Origin: Streptomyces monomycini
Lineage (GTDB): Bacteria; Actinomycetota; Actinomycetes; Streptomycetales; Streptomycetaceae
Assembly (NCBI RefSeq): GCF_022271435.1
Contig: NZ_JAFIQY010000021.1
Span: 1-64,000, forward strand
Reading direction: 5' to 3'
DNA length: 64,000 bases
The notes under the pieces were generated by a model. The model did not search any database. It worked only from the letters and a program-made list of their open reading frames with translations, and was not told the origin of the DNA. A program made the position numbers and the translations under genes. Positions 52,815 through 58,914 of the stretch are shown piece by piece. Position 1 is the stretch's first letter, and each line of letters begins with the position of its first letter.

Positions 52815-53012
52815 GCACGCGCGCAGTGGCAGGTATCCGGACTCATGGGCACGTCGGCCGGGCCTTCCGGCAACAGCTACCGGCCACCGTTTCCCGCACC
52901 CCTCGTCCGGGTCCGGTGCTGTATCGGTGGCTTTCGCTCCCACTCACCGCTGCGGGACAGTCCCGGATTTCCACCGGGTTCCCTCTTACGACGCCCCACG
53001 GAGAGTGGCGCG
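52815..53012 (-). promoter_or_regulatory. Cobalamin riboswitch of the five-gene operon
   Basis: Read on the minus strand, the leader contains GTAAGAGGGAACCCGGTGGA, AATCCGGGACTGTCCCGCAG, CGGTGAGTGGGA and, at its 3' end, GAGTCCGGATACCTGCCACT. These are the textbook elements of an adenosylcobalamin riboswitch in the right order. Just beyond it, GCGCGTGCG and CGCACGCGC (52793-52822) form a nine-pair stem that may be part of the expression platform. It lies about 225 bases before the kinase start. A candidate promoter is TGTTGC, 17 bases, TACGCT on the minus strand (53030-53058). Confidence 0.94.
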
Positions 53013-53379
53013 AACCGACTGCGCACATCAGCGTAGAGGCGTTCCCGCCACCGCAACAGGGAGGTCCGGGTGGTTGTCCGGATTGGTGCCGCTGACAGGC
53101 GCGGGCGGTGTGCAGTACGGGGGCCGCGGCCCGCGGGAGCCTGTCACCAGGGGTCCTGCCGTGCAGTACACCGCCCGTGCCCCGGTTCACACATGTCAGG
53201 TGGGGAGGGGGCGTCACGGTCCTGCAACAGATCCACTCGCCGGGCCCGGTGGCTGGTTTGAGCCTCCGCGTCGTCGGCTAGAGGTGCCGCTGGGAGCCCT
53301 GGGGCCGATGTGGTCCGCCAGCGGGCTTCTTCCCCCACCACCAGCCGGCTCGTCCGGCACCCAAGAGGAACGAGTACAC
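53013..53379. other. Structured intergenic region between divergent transcripts
   Basis: Several inverted repeats overlap here: TGACAGGC (53093-53100) with GCCTGTCA (53139-53146), CGGGCGGTGT (53102-53111) with ACACCGCCCG (53168-53177), and the palindrome GGGCCGCGGCCC (53121-53132). The word TGCAGTAC occurs twice. Promoters for the nuclease gene and for the riboswitch operon must lie in this gap. No gene is recognised. Confidence 0.5.
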
Positions 53380-54342
53380 ATGAGCAGGAGCGCGGAGCCC
53401 TCGGACGTCCGGAAGCCGCTGAGCGGCAAGCGGCGGCTCGCCTTCGGACTGTGCGGCGGCGTGGCCGCCCTCGCGGTGGCGGCGACAGCGGTGGCCGCCA
53501 CCGGCGGGACCGGCACGGAACGGAACACCTCGCCGCAGCCCGGGAAGGCCGCGCAGGCCCTGAAGGTGATGAGCCTGAACACCTGGCACGGTGGCGCGAA
53601 AGTGCCGGACGGCGTCAACAAGATCGTGCGGCAGATCAAGGACTCGGGCGCCGACGTCGTGGCCTTGCAGGAGTCGTCGAGCCCCGTCGCCAAGGAAATG
53701 GCGGGCAAACTGGGATGGAAGCACTACACGGCCAGCGGGACGGATGTCGACCTGCTCAGCAGGAAGCCGGTCGAGAAGACGGACGCGTTCTCCGAGAAGG
53801 AGTCCGGCGCGAAGGCGATCGCCGCGAAGATCCAGGGCGTGTGGGTGTACTCGATCCACCTCGACTACACCAAGTACGGCCCGTACAACGCCTGCTTCGA
53901 CCAGGACAGTTACCAGCAGATCTACGCCGACGAGGCGAGCCGGAAGGCCCAGGCAGAGGCGATAGCGAAGTGGACCGGATCCTCACCGGCCATCGTGGCG
54001 GGGGACTTCAACACCCCCTCCCACCTCGACTGGACCGAGGCGACCAAGTCCGGACACTGCAATTCGGCGGTCGCCTGGCCCGCCCCCAAGGCGTTCGCCG
54101 GACAGGGCTTCAAGGACTCCTTCCGCCAACTCCACCCCGACCCTGCGAAGGTACCCGGCGAAACCTGGTCCCCCGTGACCAAGAAGAACAGCGACTACGG
54201 CAACAAGCCGGAGCCGCAGGACCGTATCGACTTCATCCTGCACCGGGGCGGTTCCCTGGAGCCCACCGACTCCAGGACGTTCGGCGGCGGCCCGGACTGG
54301 CCCTCCGACCACCTGGCCGTCGTGACCACCTTCCGCCTCTGA
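53380..54342 (+). CDS. Secreted endonuclease/exonuclease/phosphatase-family protein
   Basis: A 320-residue protein. The basic N-terminus and hydrophobic core (RRLAFGLCGGVAALAVAATA) form a Sec signal peptide. The mature part has the EEP fold (DNase I, sphingomyelinase and inositol phosphatases) with catalytic elements LKVMSLNTWHGG, DVVALQESSS, YSIHLDYTKYG, AIVAGDFNTPSHLDW, QDRIDFILHRGG and PSDHLAVVTTF. The metal-binding Asn, Glu, Asp and His are all there. The substrate (nucleic acid, lipid or phosphate ester) cannot be chosen from sequence. AGAGGAA lies about ten bases before the ATG. Confidence 0.87.
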   Translation: MSRSAEPSDVRKPLSGKRRLAFGLCGGVAALAVAATAVAATGGTGTERNTSPQPGKAAQALKVMSLNTWHGGAKVPDGVNKIVRQIKDSGADVVALQESSSPVAKEMAGKLGWKHYTASGTDVDLLSRKPVEKTDAFSEKESGAKAIAAKIQGVWVYSIHLDYTKYGPYNACFDQDSYQQIYADEASRKAQAEAIAKWTGSSPAIVAGDFNTPSHLDWTEATKSGHCNSAVAWPAPKAFAGQGFKDSFRQLHPDPAKVPGETWSPVTKKNSDYGNKPEPQDRIDFILHRGGSLEPTDSRTFGGGPDWPSDHLAVVTTFRL

Positions 54343-54454
54343 TCGGTCACCGGCGCCTCCCCACCGCCCCGAACGGACGATGATGGAGGCTCACTCCCGC
54401 CGTGCGGGCCACTCCGCGCGGCGGGGCCGGGCTGTCAGTCAGGAGGCGTTGGCC

Positions 54455-55786
54455 ATGCGGATCCCCGGACCCGAGCCCCGGCCGGACGGCGGGGTGGGCG
54501 CGGTCGCCGCGGCGGGCGGGCTGCACACCTACCAGCTGCGGCTGCACGCCGAATACGGCCCCGTCGTACGGTTCCAGCTGCCGGGCGCCGAGACGGCCGT
54601 GTCGGTCGCCGACCCCGTACTGCTGGAAGCCACGGCCCACATCGACAAACGTCCGGAGCGGCTGTTCGAGTTCCTGGCCCCCCTGTGCGAGGCAGGCAAC
54701 TTGCAGGTGCTGCCGGCCGAGGAACACACCCCTTGGCGGCGTGTCCTGCTGTCGGTGCTGGCCGGACGCCCCTCCCACGAGCGGCACGTCGAACGGTTCA
54801 CCGCACTCGCGGCCGGACTCGCGGACCACTGGGGCGAGCGGGCAGGCCACGGGCCCGTCGCCTTGCAGAAGGACCTCACCGCGCTGTCGCTGCGGATGAT
54901 CTGCGCCTACGCGCTGGAAGGCGAGGCCGCGGACCCGGACGGCGTCGTCGCCGCCTTCGAGGAGGTGCTCACCGAGTACCTGGGACGGCTCTACCAGGTG
55001 CCGGTACCGGGCACGGAAGAGGAACGTGCCGAGCGGGCGGCCCGGGCCCTCACCTACCTGCGCGCCACGGTGGACCGGGTGGTCGCGGCGCACCGCTCCG
55101 GAGGCCGCGCGGACCGCAGCGATCTCATCGGGGCGCTCGTCGAGGCCGGTGAGCGGCCCGCGCGCATCCGCGACACCGTCATGGTGACGCTGCTCGCCGC
55201 CCACCACACCACCGGAGTTGCCGTCTCCTGGACCCTGCACCTCCTGGGCCGCCACCCGGAGGCGGCCGAGCGGGTCGCCGCCGAACTGGACCGCGTACTC
55301 GGTGACCGCGCCGTGCCCGAGTACGCCGACCTGCGGCACCTCACCTACCTGGACATGGTCCTGAAGGAAGCGATGCGGCTCTACCCGCCCGGCCCGTACG
55401 GCGCGCGGGAGACGACCGAGCCGCTCGTCCTGGGCGCCTACGAACTCCCGGCGGGGACCACGGTCTTCTACCCGTTCTGGGCCGTGCACATGAACCCCGA
55501 CCACTGGCCGGAGCCCGAGAAGTTCGTCCCCGAGCGGTTCGCCCCGCAGGAAGTGGCCGGGCGGCCGCGGCTGGCCTACATCCCGTTCGGCATCGGACCG
55601 CGCAGCTGCGAGGGCGCCGGTCTCGCCATGGTCGAGGCCGAACTGGTCCTGGCCGTCCTGCTCAAACGCTTCCGCTTCCGGCCCGCGCCCGGGCACCGGG
55701 TGACACCGGTCGAGCGCTTCGTGCTGTGGGCGCGCGACGACATCCGGATGCTCCTGACACCTCGCGACACCGCGCCGCGTGCCTGA
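54455..55786 (+). CDS. Cytochrome P450
   Basis: A 443-residue soluble P450. The haem ligand is Cys385 in PFGIGPRSCEGAGLAMVEAE, the K-helix motif is KEAMRLYPPGP and the I-helix is VTLLAAHHTTGVAVSW, which has His-Thr-Thr where many have the acid-Thr pair. PERF-type sequence appears as FVPERFAP. The ATG at 54455 is preferred because AGGAGG lies eight bases upstream; earlier in-frame ATG codons at 54380 and 54383 lack a ribosome site. P450s of this kind hydroxylate fatty acids or secondary metabolites. No ferredoxin gene is adjacent. Confidence 0.92.
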   Translation: MRIPGPEPRPDGGVGAVAAAGGLHTYQLRLHAEYGPVVRFQLPGAETAVSVADPVLLEATAHIDKRPERLFEFLAPLCEAGNLQVLPAEEHTPWRRVLLSVLAGRPSHERHVERFTALAAGLADHWGERAGHGPVALQKDLTALSLRMICAYALEGEAADPDGVVAAFEEVLTEYLGRLYQVPVPGTEEERAERAARALTYLRATVDRVVAAHRSGGRADRSDLIGALVEAGERPARIRDTVMVTLLAAHHTTGVAVSWTLHLLGRHPEAAERVAAELDRVLGDRAVPEYADLRHLTYLDMVLKEAMRLYPPGPYGARETTEPLVLGAYELPAGTTVFYPFWAVHMNPDHWPEPEKFVPERFAPQEVAGRPRLAYIPFGIGPRSCEGAGLAMVEAELVLAVLLKRFRFRPAPGHRVTPVERFVLWARDDIRMLLTPRDTAPRA

Positions 55787-55883
55787 ACCCGGTGCCTGAA
55801 ACCTGCGCGTGCTGCCGGGGCTGGTGTGCGGGGAAGCCGGGTATGCATGGGGCGGCAGTGCCGGTGCGAGCAGGGGAGTGGCC

Positions 55884-56816
55884 ATGACGGAGTGGTTATT
55901 GGCGTTCGACGCGGGCTGTGGCACGTGCAGCGAGGTGGCCGGGGATATCGGCGGCCTGGTGGACCACCGGCTGACGATGGTGGGGCTCGGGGACGCACCC
56001 GTACGCGCTCTGCGGCACCAGGCACTGGGCGACGACCCGCCGTTCGTCCCCACGCTCCTGGCGGTGCAGGGCGACCGGGTACGGGCGTGGACGGGCCCGG
56101 CGCTGTCGGTCCGGCTGTGCCGCCTGCTGGGGCCGGTCGGTTCCCTGCGGGTGGTGCGGGCCCTGAACCGGACCGACGTGCTCGTGCACGGTGACCGGCG
56201 CAGGCTGCTCAAGGCCGTGCCGGGCCTGGCGCTGGGCGCGTTCCTGGTCTCCGGCGGTCTCGCCGCCCCGGCCATGGCCTCGCCCGGGCGCCGGATGACG
56301 GCTGCCGGCGCCGAGGAATGGGCCGCCGGGCTCGAACGGCTCCCCACCGGCTACCGCGAAGTGGCCGCGTTGCCGATGCCGCAGCGCAGGGCCGTGTACG
56401 CCCGTATCCCGGACCGGGCGAAGGCCGGCCTGTGGCTGGAGCACGTACAGCGGTACCGGACGGCACACCCCGAGCTGTCGAAGCCGCGGGCGGCGATGCT
56501 GGAGAAGGTCGCCGCGGCGGTACCGGCTGTCTTCGCCGGGAGCGGTGCCTGGTCGGCGGCGGACGTCGACCGGCTGCGGGAAGAGTCGCTGGCGGTGCTG
56601 GGCCCCGACGTGTCGTTCGCCGCGCTCGGGGTGCTCGGCCCGGCCGAGCCGTCCGCCCCCGACGCCTCCGGGGGGTCCCGCCTGCTGATGAACTGCGACT
56701 GTCACAAGGGGGCCAGCGGTTGCAGCTCCTGCGGCAACTCCGTGCCCTGCACCCCGCAGGCGTCGGGCTGCGGGTGGCTGTGGCAGCAGAACTGCGACGG
56801 GGTGTGCGGGGGCTGA
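55884..56816 (+). CDS. Fulvocin-C-related bacteriocin-like protein with N-terminal CxxC domain
   Basis: A 310-residue three-part protein. Residues 1-105 look like a thioredoxin-type domain with a CxxC site (AFDAGCGTCSEVAGDI). A hydrophobic segment follows (RRLLKAVPGLALGAFLVSGG, to MASPG), which resembles an internal signal or membrane anchor. The rest is a helical stretch ending in a 40-residue tail with eight cysteines (CDCHKGASGCSSCGNSVPC and CGWLWQQNCDGVCGG). Fulvocin C of Myxococcus is a small bacteriocin with eight cysteines, and this protein matches the fulvocin C-related annotation. AGGGGAG precedes the ATG. A toxin role is an inference. Confidence 0.8.
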   Translation: MTEWLLAFDAGCGTCSEVAGDIGGLVDHRLTMVGLGDAPVRALRHQALGDDPPFVPTLLAVQGDRVRAWTGPALSVRLCRLLGPVGSLRVVRALNRTDVLVHGDRRRLLKAVPGLALGAFLVSGGLAAPAMASPGRRMTAAGAEEWAAGLERLPTGYREVAALPMPQRRAVYARIPDRAKAGLWLEHVQRYRTAHPELSKPRAAMLEKVAAAVPAVFAGSGAWSAADVDRLREESLAVLGPDVSFAALGVLGPAEPSAPDASGGSRLLMNCDCHKGASGCSSCGNSVPCTPQASGCGWLWQQNCDGVCGG

Positions 56817-56830
56817 GGCACCGGTGTACG

Positions 56831-56856
56831 GGCAGGTGGCCGAAGGGCCACCTGCC
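56831..56856 (+). terminator. Bidirectional terminator after the fulvocin-like gene
   Basis: GGCAGGTGGCC pairs perfectly with GGCCACCTGCC across the tetraloop GAAG. It sits between convergent genes, 14 bases after the fulvocin-like stop. Confidence 0.87.
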
Positions 56857-56902
56857 TGCGGTACGCCCCCGCACTCCGTCGAACACCCGGCGCGTCGCAG
56901 TC

Positions 56903-57346
56903 TCAGAACGCACCACCGAGGCGCTCGATCAGCAGCCGCGCCGTCTCGTCACCGCCCGCGGCGGCCCCGGCCGCGACCGCCCCGACGGCGATCGGGGCCA
57001 GACACCCCTTGAGCGCCGCCACCGCGCGCCGTACCGCGCCGCGGTCCGGTCGGTCCCGGCCGGCCTCGTCGAGGATGGCCGCTTCGATGGCTGCGGCATC
57101 GTCCAGGACCTCCTCCGCGACGGCCAGGGAACGCAACTGGCGCAGGGTGTCGGCGACGGCTTCGACCAGGGCCTCGAATTCCGGGGCGACCTTCCGCCCG
57201 TCCGTACGGGCGGAGTTCTCCGAGCCGTCACCCCAGGCCAGTGACGAACCCACGACATCGCCGTACGTCACCGGACCCTGCACCTTGCCCGTATTGCCGT
57301 TGCCGACCTGGAATATCCTGTCGCCGAAGTGCGGGGATTCGCTCAT
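56903..57346 (-). CDS. RHIM-like-motif protein with helical C-terminal domain
   Basis: A 147-residue protein. The N-terminus carries IFQVGNGNTGKV (residues 11-22) followed by QGPVTYGDVVG, a RHIM-like amyloid motif (core Q-V-G-x-x-N). A polar linker leads to a helical domain (FEALVEAVADTLRQLRSLAV) and a hydrophobic, Ala/Gly-rich helix (LAPIAVGAVAAGAAAGGDET). This layout resembles small bacterial amyloid-signalling effectors that insert into membranes, but the effector assignment is an inference. The same motif ends the DUF6232 protein encoded just upstream, with which it overlaps by four bases (ATGA), so the two are co-translated. Confidence 0.78.
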   Translation of the reverse strand: MSESPHFGDRIFQVGNGNTGKVQGPVTYGDVVGSSLAWGDGSENSARTDGRKVAPEFEALVEAVADTLRQLRSLAVAEEVLDDAAAIEAAILDEAGRDRPDRGAVRRAVAALKGCLAPIAVGAVAAGAAAGGDETARLLIERLGGAF

Positions 57347-57861
57347 CGGGTCACCTTGCCCGTGTTCTGATTGCCGAACTGCTTGATGGTGTCGCCGACA
57401 TGGAAGTTCTCCACCTGGAATTGGAACTCCGCCTGCGGATTGTCGATCGCGTCCGTGATCGCGTGCGATATCTGGGCCACCAGATTCTTGTCGGGACTCG
57501 TCAGGACGGCGTACGGCGCGCCCGCCGTCTCGATGTTGAGCCGGTGCAGCCTGCTCCGCGTCACTGCCATGATCAGCCGCACGAGGACGGAGACGACCAG
57601 CACGGCCACGCCGGCGAGCACGGGCGGGGCGACGAGCTCGACGAGGGCGACGCGCCCGCCGCTGCTGAACAGCAGTACGGCCATGAACGCGGCGCATGCG
57701 GCGAAGCCCCAGGGCCCCACGCGCTTGAGGATCAGCCAGAGCCTGGGCTTCAGCTTGACCGTCGTCACACAGGCGATGTTGTGCAGCGGGTACGCCGCGG
57801 CGCCGACCCACAGGACCCGCCGGCTGACCTGGACATTGATCACTTCGCGTTTGTAGAACAT
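57343..57861 (-). CDS. DUF6232 family membrane protein ending in a RHIM-like motif
   Basis: A 172-residue protein. Residues 1-45 form a conserved beta-rich start (MFYKREVINVQVSRRVLWVG). Two membrane helices follow (WGFAACAAFMAVLLFSSGG and LVAPPVLAGVAVLVVSVLV), then a cytoplasmic domain (APYAVLTSPDKNLVAQISHA). The C-terminus is IKQFGNQNTGKV (residues 159-170), nearly identical to the motif at the start of the next protein. The family matches DUF6232 as I remember it, common in Streptomyces and without known function. GGGGGA lies close before the ATG. A receptor or sensor role opposite the helical partner is inferred. Confidence 0.8.
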   Translation of the reverse strand: MFYKREVINVQVSRRVLWVGAAAYPLHNIACVTTVKLKPRLWLILKRVGPWGFAACAAFMAVLLFSSGGRVALVELVAPPVLAGVAVLVVSVLVRLIMAVTRSRLHRLNIETAGAPYAVLTSPDKNLVAQISHAITDAIDNPQAEFQFQVENFHVGDTIKQFGNQNTGKVTR

Positions 57862-58129
57862 GTTTCCCCCGAGGTGGCACGCTGCCCGAAAAGCCACGGC
57901 CGGACCAGCATTGCCGAAAGGCCGCCGGGTGAACAGTGGTTACGCGAGATCCGGAGGGTGGACGCTGTGCGTGAACGTTTCCTCAGAGATTCGATTCCCA
58001 GGGCTTCCGGGATTCGACGCAAGCAACTCCGCGCGCCGGAAAGCCCGCACGGCGAACACCGCCGACGGCACACCGGCCGCCGGCTCTCCCCCTCGCACCG
58101 CGCGCCCACCGGTCCGGGATACTGGGCCG

Positions 58130-58391
58130 GTGGGAATGCGGATAGCGGTGCTCGGACCGGTACGGGTCTTCGACGGCGACGGGACACCGGTCGGCATCGG
58201 GGGCGCCAGACCGCGCATGCTGCTGGGCCGGCTGGCCCTCGCGGCGGGCGACCTGGTGACGCCCGCCGCGCTCATCGACGGCCTGTGGAGCACGCGGCCT
58301 CCCGCCGACGCGCTCAACTCCCTGCACGCGTTGGTCTATCGGCTGCGCAAAGCCCTCCCTGACGGCGAGCTGCTGGAATCGTCGGGCTCCA
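58130..58391 (+). pseudogene. SARP regulator, 5' fragment
   Basis: The first 85 or so codons encode the winged-helix DNA-binding domain of an AfsR/SARP-type antibiotic regulator: MRIAVLGPVRVFDGDGTPVG, GGARPRMLLGRLALAAGDLV, TPAALIDGLWSTRPPADALN, SLHALVYRLRKALPDGELLE. At about 58385 SARP similarity stops and out-of-frame hydrolase coding sequence begins. The bacterial transcriptional activation domain is missing, so the fragment is probably inactive. GATACT at 58118-58123 ends six bases before the GTG, a leaderless promoter pattern. Confidence 0.75.
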
Positions 58392-58868
58392 ATGGGCGGC
58401 GTCGACCCCGCCGACGTCACCGCGAAGAACCGGGAGTCGATGTTCGAGGAGCCCGGCCTGCCGCTCCTGGACACCACCGAGTACAACAGCTCCTGGGCCT
58501 GGTCGGCCGGCAACGTCATCTCCATGACCAGCGAGATGATCAAGGTCTGCGACGCCTTCGTCTCCGGCGGCCTGCTGCCGGAACCCCAGCACCGTGCGAT
58601 GTGGTCCCTGGTCTCCACCGAGGGCGCCCACTGGATGCCGCACGCCGCGTACGGCCTGCGCGTGTTCGAACTGGACCCGGCGGTGACCGGCGGCCACACG
58701 CTCCGCGGCCTGGGCGGCAGCATGCAGGGCTCCCACTTCGCCGTCGTCGGCACGGCCGACGGTGCACAGACGATCGCCCTGCACACCAACATCGAGTTCA
58801 AGACCTGGCAGGTCCTCTTCCGGACCCCGGAAGCCGAGTTCGGGCTGCCGGCCGTCGAAGGGGTGTGA
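58392..58868 (+). pseudogene. Serine hydrolase (beta-lactamase family), 3' fragment
   Basis: The C-terminal half of a class C beta-lactamase-like serine hydrolase. It encodes FEEPGLPLLDTTEYNSSWAW, SAGNVISMTSEMIKVCDAFV, GLLPEPQHRAMWSLVSTEGA and the third-motif region GGHTLRGLGGSMQGSHFAVV. The N-terminal half, with the catalytic SxxK motif, is absent. It is joined directly, in a different frame, to the SARP fragment, which marks a deletion or rearrangement junction. No signal peptide or ribosome site remains. Confidence 0.75.
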
Positions 58869-58914
58869 CAGCGCGGACCGGAACCGCCCCGGCCCGCGCC
58901 ACGTCGGAACCGCC

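Noticed and set aside
57960..58060. Possible tRNA T-arm (GATTCGATTCCC) upstream of the SARP fragment
   Set aside because: No matching acceptor, D or anticodon arms could be built around it on either strand.
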